In this document: piece by piece, positions 1 to 6,103 of the stretch
Layout: each line of letters starts with the position of its first letter
How positions within the stretch are numbered: the stretch's first letter is position 1
Source of the DNA: an uncultured Solirubrobacterales bacterium
Lineage (GTDB): Bacteria; Actinomycetota; Thermoleophilia; Solirubrobacterales; 70-9
Length of the DNA stretch: 6,108 bases
Assembly: GCA_937910825.1 (NCBI GenBank)
Contig: CALEMO010000081.1
Coordinates: 1 to 6,108 of the forward strand
Direction: 5' to 3'
Notes under the pieces: model-generated
What the model was told of the DNA's origin: nothing
Seen by the model: the letters and a program-made list of their open reading frames with translations, nothing else
The model's database searches: none
Translations under genes and position numbers: made by a program

Positions 1-290
1 TGATTGAACGCGAGCAGGTACTACACGTGGCGAAACTGGCCCGGCTGAGGCTGGATGAGGACGAAGTCAAAAGACTCGAAGGTGAGCTCTCAGGCATCCT
101 CGATCACGTGGACCGGCTTTCGGAAATCGACATCGAAGGCATCGAGCCGACCACCCATGTCGTCCCGCTTGAGAACGTGCTGCGAGAAGATTCACCGCGC
201 CCGGGTCTCGAGCGCGAAGAAGCTCTGAGCCAGGCTCCGGATCCATCAGATGGGGCCTTTCGTGTGCCTTCACCGCAGGCCGAAGGATAG
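1..290 (+). CDS. gatC: GatC, subunit C of Asp/Glu-tRNA amidotransferase (5' end cut by one base)
   Basis: GatC is the small subunit of the cytoplasmic GatCAB complex. It wraps around GatA and GatB and is needed for a stable, active enzyme. The frame is open to the left edge, and the first two bases are TG followed by codons reading IEREQVLHVAKLARL, the usual GatC N-terminus (M-I-x-x-x-Q-V-x-H-V-A-x-L-A-R-L). The start codon therefore most likely begins one base before the window, giving a protein of about 96 residues, normal for the family. A start at the internal GTG (27) would remove the conserved first helix residues and is less likely. The later EPTTHV, LRED and EEALSQAPD segments and the GAFRVP ending are also typical. 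It is the first gene visible in the gatCAB operon, and the gatA Shine-Dalgarno lies in its last codons. Confidence 0.95.
   Translation, partial: IEREQVLHVAKLARLRLDEDEVKRLEGELSGILDHVDRLSEIDIEGIEPTTHVVPLENVLREDSPRPGLEREEALSQAPDPSDGAFRVPSPQAEG
282..287 (+). promoter_or_regulatory. Shine-Dalgarno sequence for gatA
   Basis: GAAGGA lies five bases before the gatA ATG (293) and overlaps the final codons and stop of gatC. It is the clearest ribosome-binding site in the window. It shows that the operon uses ordinary leadered translation, unlike the ndh and protease genes, which have no such site before their starts. Confidence 0.8.
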
Positions 291-292
291 GC

Positions 293-1750
293 ATGCCGGA
301 TTCGGACCTCAAGGCCGCTACAGCGGCCGAAACCGCGGCGTTGATCAGGCGGGGAGAAGTCTCTGCCGGGGAGTGCCTGAGCACCTGGCTGGAGCAGGCC
401 TCGGCCGACGAGCTAAACGCTTACCTCTGGACAGCAGATGAAGCCGCGGCGCTTGACGGCGTCGATCAGAACTCGAAGTCGCCGGTGACTGGTGTTCCGG
501 TGGCGATCAAGGACATCTTCTGCACTCGCGGCGTTCCGACGACGGCTGCGTCGAAGATCCTCGAGGGTTACCGGCCGCCATATACGGCCACCGCAGTGCG
601 CAGGCTGGCCGCGGCAGGCATGCCGATGCTCGGCAAGACCAACATGGATGAGTTCGCGATGGGCTCGTCGAATGAGAATTCCGCCTATGGCCCGGCGCTG
701 AACCCCTGGGATCGGAAACGTGTCCCGGGCGGATCATCGGGTGGCTCTGCCGCGGCAGTTGCCGGTGGGCTGGCCCCCTGGGCCCTTGGTACGGACACCG
801 GCGGCTCGATTCGTCAGCCGGCCGCGCTTTGCGGAATCGTCGGCCTGAAGCCGACCTATGGCTCCGTATCGCGCTACGGCATGATCGCTTTCGCATCATC
901 GCTGGATCAGTGCGGTCCGCTGACCAGAGATGTGACCGATGCCGCTTTGCTGCTGTCCCAGATCGAGGGTCGGGACGAGATGGACTCGACTTCCACCGGG
1001 ATCGAGGGTGGAATCAGTCTGCCTTCGGCGATCGGACTCGAGGGTCTTTCGTTCGGCATTCCCGTGGATCTTCTTGGCGAAGGCATGGACCCCGGGGTAC
1101 GGGCCGTATTCGACCAGACCGTCTCAACGATCGAGGGGCTGGGTGGAAGCGTCCGGGAAGTCCGGCTTGCGCACGCCAGCCACGGGATCTCCGCCTATTA
1201 CGTGCTGGCGCCGGCGGAGGCTTCAACCAACCTCTCCCGGTATGACGGCGTCAGGTACGGGATCCGGGACAGCAATCGAGACCTTGCTTCGATGTACGAA
1301 ATTACCCGTGGCGACGGTTTCGGGGCCGAAGTAAAACGGCGGATAATGCTTGGCACCTACGCATTGTCGTCCGGCTACTACGACGCTTATTACGGTCGGG
1401 CCCAGCGGGTCAGGACGATGATCGTCCGAGACTTCGATGCGGCCTTCGGGCAAGTCGACTTCGTGATCACGCCGACCTCGCCGTCAGTGGCATTCGGCCT
1501 GGGAGAGAAGACGCTCGATCCGTTGACCATGTACATGAGCGACCTGTTTACCGTGCCGATGTCGCTGGCGGGGGTTCCGGCGATCTCGATCCCGTCCGGC
1601 ATGGCGAGTCCGGAAGGCGGCGGCGAAAAGATGCCGGTCGGCTTTCAGATCGCGGCACCGGCTTTCGGAGAGCAGGGACTACTCGAGGCTGCTTTCGCGC
1701 TTGAAGCCGCGCTCGGTTTCGACGGCTCGATTGGTCGTGAAGGCCGGTGA
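293..1750 (+). CDS. gatA: GatA, glutamine amidase subunit of Asp/Glu-tRNA amidotransferase
   Basis: GatA is the amidase-signature subunit that hydrolyses glutamine and sends ammonia through a channel to GatB, where misacylated Glu-tRNA(Gln) and/or Asp-tRNA(Asn) is amidated. The 485 residues match the family length. The Ser-cisSer-Lys triad is visible: Lys73 in PVAIKD, Ser148 in PGGSSGGSAAA and nucleophile Ser172 in DTGGSIRQPA, with the same mutual spacing as the characterised Staphylococcus enzyme (Lys79/Ser154/Ser178). Other family blocks are GKTNMDEFAMGSSNENSAYG (about 114-133), GIVGLKPTYG (181-190), NLSRYDGVRYG and the tail PVGFQIAAPAFGE. The ATG start has a good Shine-Dalgarno and lies 2 bp after gatC; the TGA stop overlaps the gatB start. 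A generic amidase is ruled out by the gatC and gatB neighbours. Which tRNA is the true substrate depends on whether glnS or asnS exist elsewhere in the genome. Confidence 0.97.
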   Translation: MPDSDLKAATAAETAALIRRGEVSAGECLSTWLEQASADELNAYLWTADEAAALDGVDQNSKSPVTGVPVAIKDIFCTRGVPTTAASKILEGYRPPYTATAVRRLAAAGMPMLGKTNMDEFAMGSSNENSAYGPALNPWDRKRVPGGSSGGSAAAVAGGLAPWALGTDTGGSIRQPAALCGIVGLKPTYGSVSRYGMIAFASSLDQCGPLTRDVTDAALLLSQIEGRDEMDSTSTGIEGGISLPSAIGLEGLSFGIPVDLLGEGMDPGVRAVFDQTVSTIEGLGGSVREVRLAHASHGISAYYVLAPAEASTNLSRYDGVRYGIRDSNRDLASMYEITRGDGFGAEVKRRIMLGTYALSSGYYDAYYGRAQRVRTMIVRDFDAAFGQVDFVITPTSPSVAFGLGEKTLDPLTMYMSDLFTVPMSLAGVPAISIPSGMASPEGGGEKMPVGFQIAAPAFGEQGLLEAAFALEAALGFDGSIGREGR

Positions 1751-3186
1751 GTCAAGAGATGGAAGCGGTCATCGGTCTGGAGATCCACGTTCAGCTGTCC
1801 ACCCAAACCAAGATGTTCTGCGGTTGCCGGCTCTCGTTCGGAGACGAACCGAATACCCACACTTGCCCGGTCTGCCTGGCGCACCCCGGAGTGCTGCCTG
1901 TGCCGAACAAAAAAGCGATCGACTACGCGCTTTTGATCGCGGCGGCCCTCGAATGCGAAGTTGCCCCGCGCTCGATCTTCCACCGAAAGAACTATTTTTA
2001 CCCCGACAATCCCAAGGCTTACCAGATCAGCCAATTCGACATTCCTATTGCCATCAACGGCCGACTGGGTGACGTCAGAATCCACCGCGCGCACCTCGAA
2101 GAGGATGCGGCAAAGATGATCCACGTCGGTGAGAGCGGGCGAATTCAGGGCTCCGACGCCTCGCTGGTCGACTTCAACCGCGGGGGCACGCCGCTCGTCG
2201 AAATCGTCACCGAACCGGACTTAAAGAGCGGCGCCCAGGTCAGGGAATGGGGACAGCTGTTGCGGGCGACGATCAAACAGCTCGGCGTCTCCAACGTGAA
2301 CATGGAGGAGGGCAGCCTGCGCTGTGACGCCAACGTGTCGATCCGTCCGGTCGGTTCGGATGTCCTTGGCACCAAGACTGAAATGAAGAACATGAACTCG
2401 TTCAGGTTCATCGAGCGCGGCATCGAAGCCGAAATCGAAAGGCAGAAGCAGCTGGTCGCCTCTGGCGGCAGAGTCGTCCAGGAGACACTTCACTATGACC
2501 CCACGAGCGGTGAATTGCATTCACTCCGGTCCAAGGAAGAAGCTCACGATTATCGCTACCTTCCGGAGCCGGACCTGGTACCGATCGCACCTTCCGAACA
2601 GATGATCACCTCGGCCAGGGAGTCACTGCCTGAGCTGCCTGCGGCGAAGGCTTCCCGATACCGGGATCAGCTAGGCGTCCAGGACGCTGCTGCCCTGCTG
2701 CTTTCTTTCGAGACGGAATGGGCCGAATTCTTCGAAGGCGTGGTCGCCGCTGACGATTCGATCGAGCCCAGAGTCGCAGCCAACTGGGTGACCGGTGAAC
2801 TTGCGGCCGAGCTCAGGAAACAGGGTGACGAGGCGCCGTCCGGGAGTCGGGTCACCCCTGCTTCTCTTGCGGTTCTTGTGGGACTGGTCGCTTCAAAGCG
2901 GGTGTCGCACTCCGCGGCCAAGAATGTGCTCGAAATCATGGTCGCCGAAGGTGGTGAAGCGCTTGAAATCGTGAAGGAGCAGGGGCTCGAACAGATTTCC
3001 GATTCGGGTGAGCTTGAGGCTATGGTCGAGGCGGCGATTGAGGCCAATCCGAAGCCCGCCGAGCAGGTTCGCTCAGGAAACGACAAGGCGATCGGCGCCC
3101 TGGTGGGTGCCGTGATGAAGCAGAGCAAAGGCCGTGCCGACGGCGGTGAAGTCACGCGGCTGCTGAAGGAAAAACTCAGCGGCTGA
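1747..3186 (+). CDS. gatB: GatB, tRNA-binding and kinase subunit of Asp/Glu-tRNA amidotransferase
   Basis: GatB binds the misacylated tRNA, phosphorylates the Glu or Asp side chain with ATP, and amidates it with ammonia from GatA. The 479-residue protein opens with VIGLEIHVQL (8-17). Four cysteines, Cys25, Cys27, Cys40 and Cys43 (CGC and CPVC), form the zinc site retained by part of the family. The GatB signature LVDFNRGGTPLVEI is at 140-153, and TKTEMKNMNSFRFIERGI (209-226) and DYRYLPEPDL (268-277) are further conserved blocks. From about 330 comes the helical, YqeY-like tail that recognises tRNA, with NPKPAEQVRSGNDKAIGALVG at 434-454. The GTG start at 1747 overlaps the gatA stop as GTGA, which suggests translational coupling; a GAAGG lies only three bases before it. 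The in-frame ATG at 1759 is an alternative start with no better ribosome site. The 3' end overlaps the convergent protease gene by 11 bp. Confidence 0.97.
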   Translation: MSQEMEAVIGLEIHVQLSTQTKMFCGCRLSFGDEPNTHTCPVCLAHPGVLPVPNKKAIDYALLIAAALECEVAPRSIFHRKNYFYPDNPKAYQISQFDIPIAINGRLGDVRIHRAHLEEDAAKMIHVGESGRIQGSDASLVDFNRGGTPLVEIVTEPDLKSGAQVREWGQLLRATIKQLGVSNVNMEEGSLRCDANVSIRPVGSDVLGTKTEMKNMNSFRFIERGIEAEIERQKQLVASGGRVVQETLHYDPTSGELHSLRSKEEAHDYRYLPEPDLVPIAPSEQMITSARESLPELPAAKASRYRDQLGVQDAAALLLSFETEWAEFFEGVVAADDSIEPRVAANWVTGELAAELRKQGDEAPSGSRVTPASLAVLVGLVASKRVSHSAAKNVLEIMVAEGGEALEIVKEQGLEQISDSGELEAMVEAAIEANPKPAEQVRSGNDKAIGALVGAVMKQSKGRADGGEVTRLLKEKLSG

Positions 3187-4405
3187 TCACGCGGAAACTT
3201 CGCTTCAGCAGGCCGGGAGCACGCTTTCCCGTCTGGTCCGTCGTCCGGACCCTGAGAATATGGCGGCCCGGCGAAAGCCGGGAGACGGTCGTTCTTGCCC
3301 CACAGGACTCGAATCGACGACCGTCCAGGCGGCACTCGTACTCCACGGGCGTGCTGGCCTCGGCTGTGAAGCGGAAGAGCACCTTGCGCTTGCGCACCCT
3401 GTGGGGCGGCTTGTAGAGGAATCTGGCCTTCGGCTTCACCGAGCCGCCGGCGGTCTTGCCGGTATAGAGCATTTTGGCTGCATCGGAAAAGTATGGCCCG
3501 AACAGGTAACCGCAGGTTGAGGGTTCGATGTCGCAGTAAAAGTAGCTGGTCACGGAATTGAGGTAGCCACCTGTGATCCAGCCGCCGCCGCTTGCGCCAT
3601 GCCCCATGAAGCAGGGGTTCGCCGTAAGCGGGCTCGGGTTGCCTTTGTCGCGTCCGACCACCGTTGAGTGACAGCCGATCAGCCCTTCTCCGTCGTAGCG
3701 TGGCTCGGGGTCCGCCGGGTAACCGTAGATGGTGTACTTGCGGCCAACGGGCTTGAGGTCGAAGGCCAGCTTGCGCCCGGGCCCGAGGTCGGCGGTCGGC
3801 TCGCCCGCGAGGGTGGCGACGGCGATGTCGTAGGAGTAGGAACCGTCCTGGGCCCAGCCACGGGTCGTGATCAGGTTGGTGGCGGCGAAGAATCCGAAGG
3901 GCGTTTCACCTTTCAGATACCCGGGTACGAAAACCAGGTCCTGGACGAAGTCAGCGGTTCCCTGGTCGAATACGCAGTGACCCGCCGTATAGATCAGGTT
4001 GCCTCTCCGGGAGCTGACCAGGGTTCCAGAACACTGATAGGCGGTATCGCCGATCCGGAAGAAGACTTTGCCCTGAAGGCGGTTCGGATAAGCGCTCGGG
4101 TCGGCGACCGCAAAGTCTCCAGAGGATGCCGAAGCAGAAGCTGCAGGATAGTCGGGCAGGTCGAACGAAGCGGCCGGCGAGACGCTGCCGGGCGCGGGTT
4201 CTGCTGCGAGGAAATCGGCCGTGCCCCAGCTTGACTTCACGGTTGCCGGAGCCTTTGCGATGTGTTTGCTGACGGGCTCGGCGGAGGCCCATGGGGGGCA
4301 GACCAGAAGAATCAGCAGAGCGAGACCGGCAATGCAGCCGAATGTGGCGATACGAAGCCGCCTGGTCGCGGCGCAAGCTGCGACGAAATGGGTCCCTGAA
4401 TCCAC
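3176..4405 (-). CDS. Secreted trypsin-like (S1 fold) serine protease with C-terminal Ig-like domain
   Basis: Predicted exported endopeptidase of 409 residues starting at the GTG at 4405. Residues 1-42 form a signal peptide: basic RRLR (15-18), a hydrophobic stretch ending LALLILLVC (to 36), and an A-S-A cleavage site (40-42). An Ala/Ser/Pro-rich stretch (43 to about 107) may be a propeptide. The catalytic domain (about 108-318) shows CSGTLV then TAGHC with His143, YDIAVA with Asp193 and GHGASGGGW with Ser272, a complete triad. Cysteine pairs 125/144, 245/265, 291/298 and 358/368 suggest disulfides. The tail (about 324-409) is an Ig-like module with YECRLDG, a second Cys, LSPGRHILRVRTTD and a final RSFRV, common on Thermoleophilia surface proteins. 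It resembles V8/glutamyl-endopeptidase-like proteins, but specificity cannot be read. A longer frame with GTG at 4471 exists; I reject it because the extra 22 residues look non-coding, would run into the ndh promoter, and a TAGACT box sits 7 nt before 4405. Confidence 0.88.
   Translation of the reverse strand: MDSGTHFVAACAATRRLRIATFGCIAGLALLILLVCPPWASAEPVSKHIAKAPATVKSSWGTADFLAAEPAPGSVSPAASFDLPDYPAASASASSGDFAVADPSAYPNRLQGKVFFRIGDTAYQCSGTLVSSRRGNLIYTAGHCVFDQGTADFVQDLVFVPGYLKGETPFGFFAATNLITTRGWAQDGSYSYDIAVATLAGEPTADLGPGRKLAFDLKPVGRKYTIYGYPADPEPRYDGEGLIGCHSTVVGRDKGNPSPLTANPCFMGHGASGGGWITGGYLNSVTSYFYCDIEPSTCGYLFGPYFSDAAKMLYTGKTAGGSVKPKARFLYKPPHRVRKRKVLFRFTAEASTPVEYECRLDGRRFESCGARTTVSRLSPGRHILRVRTTDQTGKRAPGLLKRSFRVISR
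3267..3282. other. GC-rich stem-loop with a GAAA tetraloop downstream of gatB
   Basis: CCCGGC-GAAA-GCCGGG forms a perfect 6-bp GC stem closed by a GNRA-type loop when read on the + strand, about 80 bases after the gatB stop. It is the best candidate I see for a structure at the end of the gatCAB transcript. No run of T follows, so it is not a classic intrinsic terminator; it could protect a 3' end or mark a pause. It lies inside the protease reading frame on the other strand, in the LSPGRH codons of the Ig-like domain, so coding constraint may account for it. Confidence 0.35.
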
Positions 4406-4412
4406 GACATGG

Positions 4413-4418
4413 AGTCTA
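4413..4418 (-). promoter_or_regulatory. Probable -10 box of a leaderless promoter for the protease
   Basis: On the minus strand TAGACT is followed by exactly seven bases and then the GTG at 4405. A -10 element at this distance places the transcription start on or next to the GTG, so the mRNA would have no 5' leader. No Shine-Dalgarno is present before the GTG, and no convincing -35 box is visible 17-19 bases upstream. The identical spacing to the ndh start on the other strand supports the reading. Confidence 0.55.
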
Positions 4419-4464
4419 GGCGATGCGCATGGTCCCCCTGGCACGGAGGCGCCAGTCGCGGTTA

Positions 4465-4479
4465 GTGACACTTTGTCAC
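4465..4479. promoter_or_regulatory. Perfect inverted repeat, candidate operator of ndh
   Basis: GTGACA and TGTCAC flank a CTT spacer, a perfect 6-3-6 palindrome of 15 bp. It ends six bases before the TATACT box of ndh, so it covers the place where the -35 element or the spacer would be. A dimeric regulator bound here could block or aid ndh transcription. The arms recall GTGA/TCAC half-sites of CRP/FNR and Rex regulators, but the gap between GTGA and TCAC is seven bases rather than six and the outer bases do not match, so I do not name a regulator. Confidence 0.45.
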
Positions 4480-4485
4480 GAGCTC

Positions 4486-4491
4486 TATACT
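4486..4491 (+). promoter_or_regulatory. Probable -10 box of a leaderless ndh promoter
   Basis: TATACT is one mismatch from TATAAT and lies exactly seven bases before the ndh ATG (4499). The expected transcription start falls at or next to the A of the ATG, implying a leaderless mRNA. The bases between (CGCCGCC) contain no Shine-Dalgarno. A weak -35 candidate, TTAGTG (4462-4467), lies 18 bp upstream and overlaps the inverted repeat. Confidence 0.65.
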
Positions 4492-4498
4492 CGCCGCC

Positions 4499-5812
4499 AT
4501 GGCTTGGAACATCGTCATCGCCGGTGGTGGATTCGCCGGATCCACAGTGGCTCGGGAACTGGAGAGAATCCTGCCCCGCCAGTCGGCGCGGCTGAGCCTG
4601 GTCAACGACGTCAATTTCGCCCTTTACACGCCGTTCTTACCGGAAGCGGCCGCCGGCACACTCGAGCCGCGCCATGTCGTTACCCCATTGCGGGACATCC
4701 TCAAGCGCACCAACCTGCGTCTCGGGGTGGTTGATATGCACGATCCCGAAGCGAAAACAGTCGGCGTCACAGGTCACAGTGGCGAGAGTGAAACACTCGA
4801 CTACGACCATCTGGTCCTGGCGCCGGGGTCGATTTCGAGGTCCCTGCCGATTCCGGGCCTCAGCGAGCACGCCGTCGGTTTCAAGAGCCTGGCTGACGCG
4901 ATCTATCTTCGCAACCACGTGATCGAGACCCTTGAGCTGGCGAATTCAACTGAAGATTCCGCGCTCAGGGACAAGCTGCTGACTTACGTCTTCATAGGTG
5001 GTGGCTATTCGGGCCTTGAGGCCCTGGCCGAGTTGCAGGATTTTGCCGCCGACGCCATGCAGCACTACCCGAGTGCACGTCTGCACGGTATGCGCTGGGT
5101 TCTGGTCGAAGCCGCACCGATGGTCCTGCCCGAGGTTGATCCCGGCCTGGCCGAATATGCGGTCCGCGAGTTGCGCGGGCGTGGGATCGACATCAAGATG
5201 TCGACCACGCTCGAAGAGGTCACCGAAGACTCGGTGAAGATCTCCACCGGAGAGTCGATTCCCACCCGGACCGTCGTGTGGACCGCCGGAGTCGCTCCAC
5301 ATCCCAGTTTGAAAAAGCTTGCGGTTCCGCTCGACGAGCGCGGCAAAGTCAAGGTTGATTGCCGTCTCGCGGTGGAAGGCCTGGAAGGGGTGTGGGCGCT
5401 GGGCGACGCCGCAGCGGTGCCCGATCCGAACGGCGGCCTTTGTCCGCCGACCGCACAGCATGCTGTGCGGCAGGCTCCAGTAGCCGCCGCAAACCTAGCC
5501 GCAGCGATCGGAATCGGCTCACCCCGCGAGTTCGACTACAAGGGCAACGCGGCTTTTGTCAACCTCGGTCGCTACAAGGCAGTGGGCAAGATCGGGGATC
5601 GCACGTTCAGGGGTTTTCCTGCCTGGTGGATGGCCCGCACCTACCACATGAGCCAGATTCCCGGACTACCTCGAAAGATCAGAGCGGTCATGGACTGGAC
5701 CGCAAGCCTGCCATTCAGCCGTGACCTATCCGAGGTCGGATCGATCGGCCGCCCTGGCCGGATCAGCCCCGATCAGTACGAGCGTGGCGGTTCCCACCGG
5801 CCGATCGGCTGA
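4499..5812 (+). CDS. ndh: Type II NADH:quinone oxidoreductase (NDH-2), FAD-dependent
   Basis: A single-subunit flavoprotein that oxidises NADH and reduces membrane quinone without moving protons, feeding the respiratory chain from the cytoplasmic face. The 437 residues hold two dinucleotide folds: IAGGGFAG (7-14) for FAD and FIGGGYSGLE (165-174) for NAD, with Glu204 in VLVEAAP at the strand end that usually favours NADH over NADPH. WTAGV (261-265) and WALGDAAAVPD (299-309) are further FAD contacts, and AQHAVRQ (319-325) fits the AQxAxQ quinone-site motif. Residues about 370-407, rich in aromatic and basic residues (GFPAWWMARTYHM onward), likely anchor the protein to the membrane. At the end of the second strand the usual acidic residue for the FAD ribose is Asn36 followed by Asp37. 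A hydrophilic tail of some 20 residues (418-437) ends the protein. The start is set by MAWNIVIAGGG and the TATACT box. Sulfide:quinone reductase is less likely because the redox cysteines of that family are not apparent. Confidence 0.9.
   Translation: MAWNIVIAGGGFAGSTVARELERILPRQSARLSLVNDVNFALYTPFLPEAAAGTLEPRHVVTPLRDILKRTNLRLGVVDMHDPEAKTVGVTGHSGESETLDYDHLVLAPGSISRSLPIPGLSEHAVGFKSLADAIYLRNHVIETLELANSTEDSALRDKLLTYVFIGGGYSGLEALAELQDFAADAMQHYPSARLHGMRWVLVEAAPMVLPEVDPGLAEYAVRELRGRGIDIKMSTTLEEVTEDSVKISTGESIPTRTVVWTAGVAPHPSLKKLAVPLDERGKVKVDCRLAVEGLEGVWALGDAAAVPDPNGGLCPPTAQHAVRQAPVAAANLAAAIGIGSPREFDYKGNAAFVNLGRYKAVGKIGDRTFRGFPAWWMARTYHMSQIPGLPRKIRAVMDWTASLPFSRDLSEVGSIGRPGRISPDQYERGGSHRPIG
5451..5470. 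repeat. Perfect 20-bp palindrome inside ndh
   Basis: CCGCACAGCA is followed directly by its exact reverse complement, with no spacer; the next base on each side does not pair. It encodes the A-Q-H-A-V-R of the quinone-site motif, so protein constraint explains part of it, but the codon choices complete the symmetry. It could be a protein-binding site or a strong hairpin in the mRNA, or it may be chance. Confidence 0.5.
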
Positions 5813-5818
5813 GCGGCG

Positions 5819-6103
5819 ATGGGTTTCGAGTGGGTATTCCTTGCGCTCTGCTTCGGTATTGCGACCGGAATCATCGGCCGGGCAAAGGGCGGATCGTTTT
5901 TCATCTGGATGCTGGTCGGCGCTGTGCTGCCGGTCCTCGGACTCATGGCAGTGATTCTGTTCAGGAACGAAATAAACGAACCCGAGCGGCAGTGCCCGAA
6001 CTGCAACAAAATCCTGAAGCTCTACGTACAGGTATGCCCGCGTTGCGGTACCGATCTCTACCTGCCAGACCCTGCGGAAACCCGAATGCCTCCTCAAGAT
6101 TGA
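5819..6103 (+). CDS. Small two-helix membrane protein with C-terminal zinc ribbon, function unknown
   Basis: A 94-residue protein whose role I do not recognise. Residues 5-20 (WVFLALCFGIATGIIG) and about 27-48 (FFIWMLVGAVLPVLGLMAVILF) look like two membrane helices joined by a short basic RAKGG turn. Residues 59-76 hold CPNC and CPRC pairs (Cys59, Cys62, Cys73, Cys76) ten residues apart, a compact zinc ribbon ending CGTDL. By the positive-inside rule the RAKGG loop would be cytoplasmic, which would put both ends outside; the opposite topology cannot be excluded, since a zinc ribbon is more usual in the cytoplasm. The ATG is 6 bp after the ndh stop with only a weak GAGCGG upstream, so translation is probably coupled to ndh. 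Similar short zinc-ribbon membrane proteins seem widespread in Thermoleophilia; this is from memory. The complete stop codon lies five bases before the window ends. Confidence 0.8.
   Translation: MGFEWVFLALCFGIATGIIGRAKGGSFFIWMLVGAVLPVLGLMAVILFRNEINEPERQCPNCNKILKLYVQVCPRCGTDLYLPDPAETRMPPQD

Noticed and set aside
747..758. 12-bp palindrome CTGCCGCGGCAG in gatA.
   Set aside because: It falls in the codons of the invariant GGSAAAVA motif, where Ala-rich GC codons readily produce such symmetry.
961..1140. Repeated GATCGAGGG words in gatA.
   Set aside because: They encode scattered Ile-Glu-Gly triplets in a variable loop with irregular spacing and no longer similarity, so they look like codon bias and not a true repeat array.
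2667..3335. Open frame of 222 codons on the minus strand.
   Set aside because: It is antisense to gatB and part of the protease. Its Ser/Ala/Pro-rich translation has no recognisable domain, as expected for a shadow frame in GC-rich DNA.
3668..4234. Open frame of 188 codons on the plus strand.
   Set aside because: It lies fully antisense to the protease catalytic domain, whose triad and cysteines prove which strand codes. The translation has no family features.
4270..4405. Protease as a lipoprotein, because a Cys ends the hydrophobic stretch (LLVC).
   Set aside because: The residues before the Cys do not match the L-A/S-G/A-C lipobox, and a good A-S-A signal peptidase I site follows six residues later.
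4406..4471. Extension of the protease to a GTG start at 4471 (22 more residues).
   Set aside because: The added residues are not signal-peptide-like, the start would lie inside the inverted repeat of the ndh promoter, and the TAGACT box points to the GTG at 4405.
4465..4479. Naming the palindrome a CRP or Rex site.
   Set aside because: Both families use a six-base gap between GTGA and TCAC and prefer T and A outside. Here the gap is seven and the outer bases are A and G.
5741..5763. Imperfect inverted repeat GATCGGCC/GGCCGGATC near the end of ndh.
   Set aside because: The arms differ by an inserted base, there is no following T-run, and the small zinc-ribbon gene starts just after it, so a terminator here is unlikely.
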